Shown here: positions 36,071 through 48,500 of the stretch, piece after piece
Layout of the letters: each line of letters starts with the position of its first letter
How positions within the stretch are numbered: position 1 is the stretch's first letter
Origin: Calamus simplicifolius
Taxonomy: Eukaryota > Streptophyta > Magnoliopsida > Arecales > Arecaceae
DNA length: 64,000 nt
Reading direction: 5' to 3'
Assembly (NCBI GenBank): GCA_900491605.1
Contig: UESW01003834.1
Location: 1,058,688-1,122,687, forward strand
Notes under the pieces: generated by a model
What the model was told of the DNA's origin: nothing
Databases searched by the model: none
What the model saw: the letters and a program-made list of their open reading frames with translations, nothing else
Translations under genes and position numbers: made by a program

Positions 36071-39000
36071 ATGGCTTAGTAATGAAGTCAGCCAGGCAAG
36101 AATTATTGACCCTATGGTACGTCATGAAGCAAAACTTCCAGCATGCTTCAATAAATAAATCCTCCTGATTGATCCTGAAAGAAAGGAAGATTCCTATGAA
36201 TGCCACAAATCATTCTCAAGTTCTTGAGAAACTTGAAGCCCATGATCTTATCAATGAGCATGATGCATGCATCATCTTCCTAGCAAATATCTTCAACTTT
36301 GTATTAGAGCTAACATGTAACCAAATAATAAGACCTTGGAACTGAATTGCATAATGGGTTTTACTTTGATTTCTGAATCTGAGAAGATCTTTGTTGGATT
36401 AAATGTTTAACATTAGCCAAGTTGGACTTAGCCCACAAGTTAATCTCTGCTCTCCATTTTGAAGTTGTCTAGCTTTTCTATTTGTTTAGAGTGATTCAAG
36501 ATTTTGTGTTACTGCTGGTATGTGACAAGCATATATGTAGCTATGATTACTACACAACACATGAGAGTAAAGAATGAGAGTTGCATTTTCTGTAGCTTTA
36601 AAGGTGGACTCGTAACTAAAAATAAGGGTTTGTTTAGATTAACTGTTGGCCAGCAGCTATCTCAAACAGCCACCAATAACCATTTAAAGATATCCAAGTA
36701 ATTAATTCAAATAAAAATTAAATATGGTGCTCAATATTTTACTTTCAACAAAACCAATAAGACCTATCATTGTCCCCATGCCTTATCGAAAATACACACC
36801 CCAAAATAGAGAGAAGAACTTAAGAACAAAATTTTAAAACTCATAAAATAAGACTGTCTTGATTTTTTTAATAAACAAAGTGTGCAACCATTCTATCTCA
36901 TCTCCACACTTGGGACTAAAAGTATCTCATAATGCACTAATTAAAATGCTGGGACGATGACGGAATGATTTTATCTCCTGACACTCGAGATATTAACCTA
37001 TGTCAACGCCACATTCCTTCGTATCTGAAAACTTTACATAAAAGCCTACTAAAAAGAAAATATAGGAAAAAAAGAAAGAAAATAAATTAAGAGAATTGGA
37101 TGCAATAATGAAAATGCTTAATTCTCTACCAAAACATAGTGCTGCCTTTCCAAATAACAGTCCTTATTTATTTATTTCTTTATTTTTCTCCCTGTAATCA
37201 AATAAAAGCCAGTCTCTTTCTCCAGTTAATTAATTATGGACCAAGTACTTAACTGAAAAAATTGTAATGGACCGAGTTGATAATGAGAGAAAGAAATCAA
37301 CATATCCTGTCATTGTGCCATAACAGGATGCTTTAATTGTATGCAGAGGAAAATAAGAAACAGAAGTTGATGCTTTGGTGCTCCCTAAATTGAATGCAAG
37401 TGCCATCTAAATTAACTTCACCAAACTAGCCAACCAGCATGAAATTCTTTGCCTTCCTTCAAACACGTCACACATCCAGCAGACCTTTAAATTGTCATCT
37501 TCCAAGATATCTTGCAGCACAGCATACCTCTATCCAAGGTATCTAGGATTCCACAAAAGCTGCCTGTTTCTTGACCCTTCTTTTTAATTCATTAAGGTTA
37601 CTTTAGTAGGTGAATATATTTCAGGCCACAAGGCCCGGACTGTTGGAACTTGGGAAGTCAGTCCAGATTCACGGTTTGGGGTGGGAATGACGGTAAGCAG
37701 TACATTTGTTGTGCTTTGTAAAAATAGAGAGAAAACCACGGGCAAGTAGTGTTTGGTGAAGCTCATATATTTATGGGAACCATATCAATGGGACTGGTTG
37801 GTGAGGCATGAAGAGATTGGTTGGAGAGCTCTTTTGGTTGGTTTGCCAAAATGGATGTCCTTTGCTAGGGCCATGCCAGTACCAGTTAGTTTAAAGAAAA
37901 ATAAATAAATACAGAGTTGGTGGAAGGCCTTCTAGAACTCACATGACCGTAGCATCAGAATAAAATAATAGACCATGAACCTAAATTCTAGCAATGCAAC
38001 TTTGTATTTGGTGGCCTATCAACATTAACATCCAATTAATTGTCCTTCAGCATCATGTCGCAACCCTTTTACATCTGAGTGGGGCTTGCTAGATGATCCC
38101 TGCTTGTACCATTCTATAGTTCTGATTTTATTTTATTTTTTATATCAAGAAAAGTTTATTAGTTCACAGGTCGTTTAATCTGCCTTTGTTTGAGTGTGAC
38201 TGAACTATCAACAATTACAGAAAACAATAAGTTATCTGGATGCAGTGAGAGTGCAATGGTTGAGTGTCTCACAGGTGGCTGACAACTCTCCAGCACACCA
38301 AATTTTGTACATGGTATGGTAGAATTTTCTCTTGGTAGGGTATCATAGATAATATTATAGAACTCCTTTGTTGCTTCTCTATACGTATGCATTTTTAGAC
38401 TTATTTAGAACTGGCTTACGTGGTATGTGGTGGCAAGTCTTTGGCTTTGCATTCAAGATTTAAAATAATGTGAACAGAAACTAAATTAATGAAATGTATA
38501 TTACAAGACTTCTAGAAAGGTCAAACCAACAAAAAGAATGACCATGAGGAATGATTCTAGAAGCTAGCAACCTTATTTGCAAGGACTAAATCGTTTTGTG
38601 TTGTTTTCTTAATTCTATTTCTCCATTGATTTCTTTTTTTTTTTTTTTTAAACTCATGATGAATCACCTAAAACATAAATTTTCATCGAAACGATCTCTT
38701 CTTCTTTACTTCTTTATTTCACCGAAAATTTTAATATTTTACATTTCTGATACTAATTAGCATACGTAAGTTATATGCAAGAGAAAGAACAGCACACATA
38801 AATCTCAGGTTTAAAAGGAATCCAAAAAAGGGAGAACAGAACTTAAAGATGCAGAGCTACTTCTGCTTGGATGCATCTTATTCTTCAAAGCAAATTAATA
38901 TTAACTTCTATACACAATAGCCTTGATGAAGGGATGTTTAATATATTGGTCCATGATAAACTAATAACGAATCGAATGAAATAGCTCATGGACACCTTCA

Positions 39001-39171
39001 TCTACATCACATAGATAGCTGAGTTCCAACAATTTCCACTCGTCTTTGAAGTTGCCATAAATGTCCACCAACTTAACCATTGACCACCCATTATGATCCA
39101 ACCTAGATGATTAGGTAACACCAAAAACCCATCAACCCTCCACTCTCTAGAAGCAACCCATCTCCCAAGCT

Positions 39172-39285
39172 TTATTGTAATAAAGACAGACATCGTACGT
39201 TGAGCTGATTCCATGAAGGGATGGGGTGGTAGGTAGCCTTTGCCACTCTGTTTTTTTGCAGCAGTCCCACAGCCCACCAACATGT

Positions 39286-39320
<35 letters not shown>

Positions 39321-39756
39321 AGTGAAAAAGAGAGTCAAGATGGTGAGTGAGAGTGAGCTCAGACATTGGAGTCTCGGAGACATTCGGTGCTCTCCATCTC
39401 TGAGGCCCACGAATGAAATAAATGCCCCACTTGACCCCAGAATAAAGGTGCTCATCTTTGCCAACTTGCAGGACCTCTAGCCCCTTCTCCTGGTCCTCAG
39501 CCACACCCATGTACATGGCTCTATGGCTCTGTGCTCCATCCCAACATGTGCCACCTTTTCTTCCTCCTATCCTACTGGGGGTGATCACGGGCAATTGCTT
39601 GACCTGGTCAACAGGGCACCGAGGTGCAGGGATGAATGGATGTAGGATTGCTGAGAGTGGTACTGGGTGCAGATGGGCATTTATTGAATCAAGTACACAC
39701 ACCTGCCTGTTGGGAGTTAGCTTGTGAAGTAGCTCTGGGGTCTCATTACTGCTCAA
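39172..39756 (-). other. Unrecognised 194-codon open frame
   Basis: It begins MSSNETPELLHKLTPNRQVC and ends through a Ser/Leu run encoded by the (GA)n satellite. Composition before the satellite is not obviously random (PVDQVKQLPVI, GKDEHLYSGVKWGIYFIRGP), but no motif, splice context or partner is recognised. It may be chance or part of a non-coding transcript. Confidence 0.2.
39285..39319. repeat. (GA)n microsatellite
   Basis: GA/AG dinucleotide run with one AAG interruption. Confidence 0.9.
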
Positions 39757-41208
39757 CTGATTGTTCTTCTCCTCCTCTCCTTTTACCTCTTCCTTTTTAA
39801 GAGGTTGAAGTTGAAGGTGTGGTCCAGGAAATAGTAGGTGCCCAGCATCATAAATAACTTGACCTTGGCACCAGAGTTACACCTTAGATATTTATTTCAT
39901 GGGATGACTGGCTTTAATAATTGACCTCTGCCAGTCATTCTCAACTTTAGCTTTTCCATGAACATTTGTTCAAGTACTCAGCATTGGTTTGAGACAACTG
40001 ATTGATACCCCAGTCCTCGAGCAAGAGACTTGTTTACTGGTGGAAGAAATGCAAAGCTTAGTGACATCAACTCTAATGAGAAGCTAGAAAATTTAAGGAT
40101 TTTAAGGTGAATTTAATTAGCTGCCAATTAATTGCAGAGGAATCCCATTGTACTAGCTAGAGATTCTAATATCATTCTGCAACATAGTTTAAATATATTC
40201 TATTGATAAAAAATAAAGACATGATTCATTTGTATCAATTAATCCATAATGGCAAACCATCCAACCAATTATTCCTACCATCAATGGAGACCAATCATGA
40301 CTGATAATCTATGATGATTTCTTACATCACTTTTTTTTTGTCTATAATTAATATCGATTTTGATATCGTATATGCTATCATGTCTATACTAACCAAGTCT
40401 ACATGCAATATACATTGCAACTACCTTAATAAGGGCGATTCATGGATATTGATTTGTCGTCATTTAATATTAATCAATGTAGACATCCAATATTAGGGGG
40501 TTGTTCATCCAACCCTAACACATATTTATCACAACTACATTACCTTACAACGAGGATGGTGACATGGAATCAACGCAGCAACTATCACAGCACCCATTTT
40601 TGGCTTGTAGGCGTGTTGATCAAATCAAACAACTCACAACCATCAATAGACAAAAAAATTGCCATCATTTCTACAATCGTCAGCAAAGAAAGCATGTGAG
40701 GAAAGCGAGACACCACCTTGGCCGGCTAACAGTCCAGCATATGCCTTGGACTCGCATTTAGAAATGTTACAATTATTCTAAGATAATAATTCACATCTTA
40801 TATCAATAATAATAGATTGCCTCGTTGGTGACGAGAATTCTAAGGCATCAACAACGAATAAAGAAGTCATCAGTAAACAAATGGCCCACTTGTTCCACGA
40901 CAAGAGGAGGGGCTGATGGGAGAGGAAGTTTGGTCACCAAACCAAAGGGATTCTCACCTCCTTTTTATCTCACAGAGTGGCTAGGCTTTCTAGAACGCTT
41001 AAAAGGGTGGAGTGAACATGGGGTGTAAAAAAAAATGTCGGTGGTATAATGAGTTATAGAAGGAGGTAGAAAGAGAGAGGGAGAGAGATTGATAAACTAA
41101 GACACAGGCTAATATATATATATATCAAGTTATGAAGGAAAAAAGATAAGGGAATAAAGAAATAATTTTTTTTTAAAAAAAAAGCAGGGGACACTCACGT
41201 AAAAGTAG

Positions 41209-41219
41209 ACCTACCAACC
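41209..41219 (+). promoter_or_regulatory. AC element (MYB-binding site) upstream of the MYB gene
   Basis: ACCTACCAACC overlaps AC-I (ACCTACC) and AC-II (ACCAACC), the sites bound by phenylpropanoid R2R3-MYB proteins. It lies about 120 bp upstream of the TATA box. Subgroup-4 MYBs are known to bind such sites and in Arabidopsis MYB4 represses its own promoter, so autoregulation is plausible but inferred. Confidence 0.6.
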
Positions 41220-41328
41220 AAATCCAGCCCCCAAGCTTTGTAACCACTCGCGCGCTCCGCACCAACTCGGTCAAATGGGCCAAGGGGATCGAGTCAATGG
41301 GCGCTCCCACACAACTTCTTTCCTCCCA

Positions 41329-41335
41329 TATAAAT
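41329..41335 (+). promoter_or_regulatory. TATA box of the MYB gene
   Basis: TATAAAT lies 190 bp upstream of the ATG and is followed by a CT-rich leader (CTCTCTCTCTCC at about 41,430), a common plant 5' UTR composition. Confidence 0.65.
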
Positions 41336-41524
41336 CCACCCCCTTCTCTCTTCTCTTCTTTCATTCCTCATACCCACCACAAGAAACGGGACGCGAACCA
41401 GAGCTAAAGCCAAAAAAACTCCTCACCTCTCTCTCTCTCCTCCCTTATTGCCTCCTCTTCTCTTGTGTCTCTCTTCTCTCCTCAAAGATCTCCACTAGCT
41501 ATTATTAGTACTACTAGCAATACC

Positions 41525-42585
41525 ATGGGGAGGTCTCCATGCTGTGAGAAGGCTCACACAAACAAGGGAGCTTGGACCAAGGAGAAGACCAGCGGCTCAT
41601 AGCCTACATCAAAGCCCATGGAGAAGGCTGCTGGAGATCTCTCCCCAAGGCTGCAGGTCTCCTAGCTCATTCTTTCCTTTCCTCATCTTTAAAAGCAAAA
41701 GCCCATCTAAAGAGCTAGCTTTCAAGCAATTTTTTTCACTAATATTGGTTCTGTTCTTGAATCCTTTTTTATGATTACAGGCTTGCTTCGATGCGGCAAG
41801 AGCTGCCGGCTCCGGTGGATAAACTACCTCCGGCCCGACCTCAAGCGGGGCAACTTCACCGAGGAGGAGGACGAGCTCATCATCAAGCTCCATGGCTTGC
41901 TTGGCAACAAGTATGCTCCATGTTCTCTTATAATTATACATCAGCTCATCTATACAAGTTTAAGCTTACCAAAGTTTAAATTTGATCATCCTCTTCCCAA
42001 GTTAAAAACAATATAAAAATATAATTCTCATGATGCGATTGTTAATATTTTTTTCTTAAAAAAAAAAAAAAAAACAGATGGTCCTTGATAGCTGGGAGGC
42101 TCCCGGGGCGGACGGACAATGAGATCAAGAACTACTGGAACACCCACATCAAGAGGAAGCTCCTGAGCCGAGGCCTGGACCCGCAGACCCACCGGCCACT
42201 CAACGGCGGCGGCGCCCCCTTCGCCGCCCCCAAGCAACCAGAGGCCCCCAGTACCGCCGTCGCCAAGCCGGCGAACTCCGCCGACGAGGGCCACAGCTCC
42301 GGCGCCAGCCTGGACGAGGACCGCTTCCCAGACCTCAATCTAGACCTCTCCATCAGCCTCCCTCACCACTCTCCCAAGCGGTCCCCACCTCCAGAGACCT
42401 CAGCATCAGCGGCAGCGGCCGCAACGCCCACAAGTGATTACGCTCAACCCATTTGCTTGTGCTGCCACCTCGGTTTTCAAAGCGGTGACGCTTGTAGCTG
42501 CCAAACCATTCTAAACTCACGGTCACATGTCTATAGATTCATCAGACCATTGGAAGAAGGGCAGCGCATAAACTACTCCGCTTGA
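41525..42585 (+). CDS. MYB4: R2R3-MYB transcription factor, subgroup 4 repressor (MYB4-like), exon 1 with a 1-nt deletion
   Basis: Exons are 41525-41656, 41781-41910 and 42078-42585, the standard three-exon R2R3-MYB layout. Exon 1 starts [20 protein letters not shown]. Exons 2 and 3 complete R2 and R3 ([38 protein letters not shown]). The bHLH-interaction spacing (E-L-x2-K-x3-L-x6-L-x3-R) is present in R3. C-terminal marks of subgroup 4 are all visible: [14 protein letters not shown], the EAR-type [11 protein letters not shown], and a CLCC-x8-CSC zinc-like motif. Such proteins are nuclear repressors of phenylpropanoid and flavonoid genes. At 41581-41586 GAG-AAG-ACC replaces the expected GAG-GAA-GAC, so exon 1 is 132 nt instead of 133 and the frame stops at TAG 41610. 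This is either sequence error or a recent null. The symbol denotes the subgroup, not strict orthology. Confidence 0.88.
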
Positions 42586-42599
42586 AACCTTGTATTGCA

Positions 42600-43354
42600 C
42601 TCTTCTTTTTGGATCATATATATTAGCCCACGGAGAAGAGAGAAATGTTTTTAATTAGTTTCTGAAATGATCTTGACTAAGACTAAGACCAAGGCCTAGT
42701 CTCTGTTTTATGCGATGTATATATGATTATTGTTGCTTACAGCCTTTAATGGTTTCGGTGCACGAAAAGTTAGGGGAAACATGATAAGTTTTGCGTGAAA
42801 CAAAGGCAGGGTGGTGGTTTCTCTCGGCGTTGGAGGCATCTGGTGATCTGACCTGAGCCCTTTTGTCACGTAGGGGAACATGTGAGGTGTTTTAGGGTAG
42901 GTAACCGGATCACCAATAAATAAAGGAGGCAAGCGATAAAGTGTGCGGGGTGGTAAAGGGCTGGGTTAGTTAGGGGGTGGTCAGAGTTCGTCATGTGCGG
43001 TGGAGTGTGGCGGTTGGTAGGGTGGTAATAGTTTAACCATGGATGTCACGGCTCTACAAGGCCGGTGGGGGACGCTCGGTTAAAACTTGCAACTTAAGCC
43101 CCTTGCTACTTTAACTTAGCACGTGCTTCTTCCCACATAGCAAGCATATGATGAAAATAATTCTACAAACTCAAATAGATGGTTATGCAAGTATATAATA
43201 TATTATTATACTTATTATTTTCATTTAAAAAAAATATGATTGTTCGTCTTGCAAAGTTGAGATATTAAATTTAATTCCAATTAGGGACAGAGGAGTCTGA
43301 AGGAAATTAAATTAGTTCAAATTTAAATTATTTTTGAACCATCCATATCAGTTC
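42600..43354. other. 3' flank of the MYB gene, nothing else recognised
   Basis: It contains the presumed 3' UTR and G-rich spacer. No coding frame supported. Confidence 0.5.
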
Positions 43355-43365
43355 AACATGATGGT

Positions 43366-43681
43366 ATCATCTCGAGGGTGATGCCTCATGGTGATTCGGT
43401 GGCTCCGTCAGGATTAGTGCAATCACTGCCGTCCAACCCGTGATCTTCGATATTCGTTCCTCCTTCACAGGGTTCATAGTATATAGATCAGACATATTTT
43501 CAGAGAAGCCAACTCAGCGGCTAATTGGATCGCCGCTAGGATGGCTGACCATTCTGATTTCTGGTGCTGAAAGCCCGATGATTATTGTCCTCCAGTTTTG
43601 AACCTTCTTTTGTATTATGATAGTCTGGGTTTGAGTCACCCTAGAGTGGTGTGATCATCCGTTTGTACCAAAAAAAAAAAA
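43366..43681 (+). mobile_element. 5'-truncated LINE (L1-type) 3' end with target duplication
   Basis: The segment encodes the end of an RNase H-containing LINE ORF2 (REANSAANWIAARMADHSDF, reading the plus strand with one correction for IFSEK). It ends GTGATCATCCGTTTGTACC followed by a poly-A tail. It is bounded by perfect 11-bp direct repeats aacatgatggt (43355-43365 and 43682-43692), the signature of target-primed insertion. Confidence 0.8.
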
Positions 43682-43859
43682 AACATGATGGTGACCAAAT
43701 CATCCGGTTCAATTCGACTTAGAGCAATTCATAAATTGAATCCTCTTGATCCATTTAACTAGCACATTTTGTATTAAAATATCTATTTTTGATATGGTAG
43801 ATCTTGGTTTCTATTAAAATTTTAAATCTCATACAAATCTCTAATCCAAACTGGCATTT

Positions 43860-44295
43860 TAGTAGTTGCTTAAAATGCTTTTGGCGTCGGGTGGATTTGG
43901 TCTTCTTGGTTCTATGGTGCCCCTTGCGGAGTTGTGTGCTACTTGGGTGGCATCTATTGTGCTATTCGCTGTCTAGAGCTCACAGCATTATTGTTGAAGG
44001 GGATTCCATTACTGTTATCCGCTGGATTAGGTAGGATTCTCGCGCCCGTTTGCCTATCATCCCTTGATTGAGATATTCATTCTAACCTTCAGGGTATTTT
44101 TGCGCCAGGATTAGGCACATCTACCGGGAAGCTAACTCTGCGGCAGATTGGATTGCTGCTAGGATGGCGTCTCATTTGGTTCTTGGAGCTGAAAGCCGGG
44201 TGAACCTTGCCCCCTATTTCTTCCAAATTTTATCTGATATATCGGATTTGACTCACCCTATATTGATGTGATCATCCGTCTGTACCAAAAAAAAA
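43860..44295 (+). mobile_element. Second LINE 3' end, same family, older
   Basis: Pieces of an RNase H domain are readable (AELCATWVASI, SIIVEGDSITVIRWIR, then IYREANSAADWIAARMAS in shifted frames). The tail is GTGATCATCCGTCTGTACC with A9, nearly the same as the 43366-43681 copy. The 5' boundary and target duplication are not clear. Stops and frame changes make it non-coding. Confidence 0.7.
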
Positions 44296-45090
44296 GTTTT
44301 TCTTTTAAAAAATATTTATTAAGTTTTAATGATTTATTTTATTTTTAAATATATTTAAATTTTTAAAATTATATTTTAAATAAATTAAATTAATTTAAAA
44401 TTAATTCTATAATGTGTCCTGATTGAGACTGAATGGGATGGAACGATCGAAATCAATTTTAAAATCTTTATAAAACGAGATGGGATGGCCATCTCGACTC
44501 TCGTTCCCATGAAAATTAAATTACTAGTTTCAACACATTTGAAATATTTCGACTACAATTGTTGTTTACGTCAAAAAAAAAAAAAAAAATTCAAACATTA
44601 TACATGGTAATATAAAATGGACTGTAGGGTACCATTGTTTTCTTCGTCTTCTAAATACCACTAGAGTGCGCTCTAGGGTTTCAGGGATGCGCAAGGTGAA
44701 GGGAATGTAGATGTCGTACCTATTTCTTGGGAACTGGTAATGGAGTTTAGCTTAATTGTCGGAAACTTTAGTATAGCGATGGTTGGAACAGCAAATAAAA
44801 AATGTGTGAACGTTATTGGGGTGCATCATTAGCTTTGTGTTGAAAACTTTTGTTGTACGTCCAAAGTTAGGTGATTTAGTGAATAGTAGTTAGGCATTGG
44901 ATGCTGACCAAAAATATAGCCATATAGGTGAGCCACAAAAAACACTGTTGGATTGTAGGATTCGCTGTTCAATGTCCTGTGTGATGGTGCCATGTTCTAA
45001 AATATGTATGACTTCTGCACCTTCGTCTTGGAAGTGATACAAAGCTCCAAGTAATCATCACATGTGTTTGAAATAGAAACGATACAAAGA

Positions 45091-45466
45091 TCCAAGCAAT
45101 AATCATACAAAGGGTGCGTTTGGCACCAGGGATGAAAGTTTCATAATAATACTTTCTAAAATAAATTTTAAGAGGATAAATATTATCTTGTTAACTATAT
45201 TTAGGTGTGTTTATGAACAATGAATGATGAGATTATTTAATATTTTAGTAGTTTTAATGTTTTAATTTTTAAATATTACATCCAAGCAATAATCATACAA
45301 AGGGTGCGTTTAGGGATGAAAAGTTTCATAATAATACTTTCTAAAATAAATTTTAAGAGGATAAACATTATCTTATTAACTATATTTAGGTGTGTTACGA
45401 ACAATGAATGATGAGATTATTTAATATTTTTATTAATTTTAATGTTTTAATTTTTAAATATTTTTT
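45091..45466. repeat. 190-bp tandem duplication with MITE-like end
   Basis: Units 45091-45280 and 45281-45466 both start TCCAAGCAATAATCATACAA and continue AGGGTGCGTTT. The second lacks GGCACC. The GGGTGCGTTTGG and GGGATGAAAGTTTC motifs resemble a MITE end, with an inverted GAAACTTTCATC-like partner (AAAACTTTTCATCCCC) near 45,525, so a MITE end may have been duplicated in place. Confidence 0.7.
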
Positions 45467-45549
45467 ATCTTTAACCTGCTCTCTTAAGTTAATAGTTTAA
45501 TAAAAAGAGAAAAAAAATAGAAGAAAAACTTTTCATCCCCTTTAACCCC

Positions 45550-48500
45550 ATATTAAATTCAATCTAAATGTTGAAATAGGAAAACGAAGCATTCTCTGCA
45601 TTATGTCTAAAAAAAAAGACATAATATAATATCCTAATTTAAATTTGTATTTCTATTGCATCTAGATTGTGTTAGTGATGATCACCTAGCGTTTGACATA
45701 TACTAAGTAATAATTTTGGATTATACAATAAGATGGCACATAGATTAAAAGTTTCTGAATTTAAATAAATTTTAGGATCTCACTTATTGGAATCAATTAG
45801 TGAGATATCTTGGGTTTGACTTGAAATTAACCATCAAATGTCATTGTAAACTAAGAACATAGAACTTTTCAGCATTATGACAATAAAGAAACAAACACTT
45901 ATTTTAGTAACGCTTGCATTAAGATAAATTTAGTTGTTAGTGAGTATGAACACCGCATAAAATAATGATAAAAAAAATTCATTATATCGTAGTTTTCATC
46001 GACCTCATATCCTTCGTAGTGCAATATATATGATGGGCCTGCCCATCTTTTTCATTATTGTTCATATACAATGGTCCATGATTTCCACTTCCAAGTATAA
46101 TTTTGTACTTGGGATTTAAAGGTACAATAATGTCTCATTATTGCATTCTTGAAAAATAATGCCTCTATTATTTTCTCTATTCTTTGACGACAATGAATGT
46201 ACTTAATCAATTATCAACCACACCAAATCCATATGTTATTCCTTCTAGAAATAATGTCTCATATATTATATTCTTGATGAACAGTGATTATTTGTATACC
46301 ATTAAATATTAACTACACATCTACTGCATGTATTCCTCTCCATAATTAAAGCTTCAGAGAGACAGATATAAAGCAAGGAGGTCGCCGCATAAACTAAGAA
46401 TACCTTTATAAATCCCATCAACAATCCACATCAATGGATAATTTTAAGTTATTCTAAGCACTACATCCTCGGCAGCTGACTTGAAGCTTTTCGAGTTGTA
46501 TATAGCTACAGAATTTAAAGCTACACACAGGAATAGCAGACTCCATGAGTTTATTCTCTAAAATTCTCAGCCAAAAAAAAAAAAAAAAAAAAGTTCTTCA
46601 GATTCCATTCAATGCAATATCTCCTATGAGTAGAGAATAGAGAAGCTTTAGGGAAAGTGGGAACATTTTGTGGCAAAAGCACCAATAGTGCAACATCTCC
46701 ACCAGTGATAGGAAGTTTGGATGGAGTGTCAAAAGAGCTTATTCCCATTTGACCATCAAACACGAAGGTGGGGATAAATCAATCCTGCAACATCCACCAT
46801 TATCCAAAAGTGAAATGAGGACAAAACAATTCCACCCAAGTATTCCTCCTTCCCTTCGTGCCCACCAATGATGCTTTGCTGTGGTCTGTGGACGCTGTTG
46901 GGATTGGAAATAAAAGGCTATGGAGAGGTTCCATGAGCGGTGGTAGTTGGTGGTTGGTAGCTCCATGACATCATCCAATGCAACCACCAATGTCTCCTTT
47001 TCATGAATTCCGGGTTATGCTATCTCACCTCTTTTCCCTTTTCCCTTCCTCCTTTTCCATAGGCTATGGGTGAAATGGATGGCTGCTAGAAAAGCTATGG
47101 GCTCGTCTTCTAGAAGGCCAAAACCCCCCACTCAATCTCGAGAAGGTGAGGATTGCTTTATTAGGCCGGAAACCATCCCCATCAGCCGTTAGAAAGTTTT
47201 TATAGGTAACAATGGTACGGCCGCAAAATTTTTTTTTTTTTTATCAACTTAGTTTGGCACATGTTTGCACCCACTTGTGACATGTCATACTCTAATCCAT
47301 CATCATCGACATTACCACCGATACCATTTCTCTCCAACCTTCTTTATCTTGACATAATCAAAATGCCTGCTTGGTTGAAGTTTGGGAGAGAAAAAGAAGC
47401 GGGGGTGAAGAAGAGTGCAGGAGAACACAATCCTATGCCATCTAAAAATTAATGTGCTGAAATATCTGGCAACCAAACATAGCCTTTGTCTCGCACGAAA
47501 ACTCCAAATCATTACGTATGCACTTCTCATGTCAAAGGCTAGTAATTTTAAAGACTTTTACTGTAGCTCATGCTTTTCCATAGCTTGTGGAGATGGTAAT
47601 AGCTTATACCAAGAGTCTTTTTCTCCTGGAGAAGCAAGGCATGGCCCCTCCCTTTCATTTATTAGAAGGAAGCACCAGACTAGGGTCCTCTGCCCACCTT
47701 CTCGTACCTACCAACTTGTCCAGCGCATTATATGCTAGTGAGTTTTAGATAATGAGGGGGTCTCACCTTCCTTCCCAGTTACACCATCAACATGTGAATC
47801 TTGTTTCTATTATATTCCTGGTAGGGAAATTAGGTGCATTTGGGAGAGAGGCAAGCACAGTGCCTTGTAGATAGGGGTGGGTGCTAGTGCAAGCATATGT
47901 TGGCTCCATTAGGTAGGAACCATGAAGGCCTTTTTTTCAAGATAAAAGTTTGCTTCACCCTCCCATTCTGGTATTAAAAAGTTAGGTGCCAGAATTGTCT
48001 GAAGTCATTCTTCTTGTGGTATGCTACTCAGCCCAACATTGGGACCTGAGCACTCAAGTCCTCGGGAGACATAAATTAGGTTTGTTGTACTTGAACAACA
48101 TGGTTTTCTTCCCATCATGTACCTAAAATGATGGAAAAGTTGCCTAAGCTGGGGTGCTAACCATACAATCTTGGTCATCAGTCATGAGCTTGCACTCATG
48201 CACTGCTCATATAACCAACCATCATCAGCAACCAAAAGAGGGAGAATGGCATGCTGCCTTATGAGTCATGTTCACAAGCATTGCCCACTTGTGCTACAGG
48301 TTCTAATGGAAACATATTGATCGATAACATAGCACGTGTTGAGAGTGAGGTTGAGTCCATGGTTGCTGAGCCAAATTGCCTTTTGATTTCCCTCTCAACA
48401 AGAGTCCAAATTGCAGGAGCCTGTGACAAACTGTAACGCTAAAGACTCCATTATGGTGGAGCTTTCCTTTCCCAGGCCCAGCCTACAAAGTAAGATGCTG

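Larger units (their letters stand above)
36080..41200. other. Intergenic region
   Basis: A/T-rich, with short scattered ORFs and a (GA)n satellite at 39285-39319. No gene family recognised. One longer minus-strand frame (39172-39756) is listed separately. Confidence 0.5.

Noticed and set aside
39226..39464. Ser/Leu-rich and Arg/Glu-rich ORFs
   Set aside because: Their regular parts are translations of the (GA)n microsatellite.
47627..47647. Sequence TGGAGAAGCAAGGCATGGCC resembling miR164
   Set aside because: Several mismatches to the conserved miRNA, and I found no complementary arm nearby to make a hairpin.
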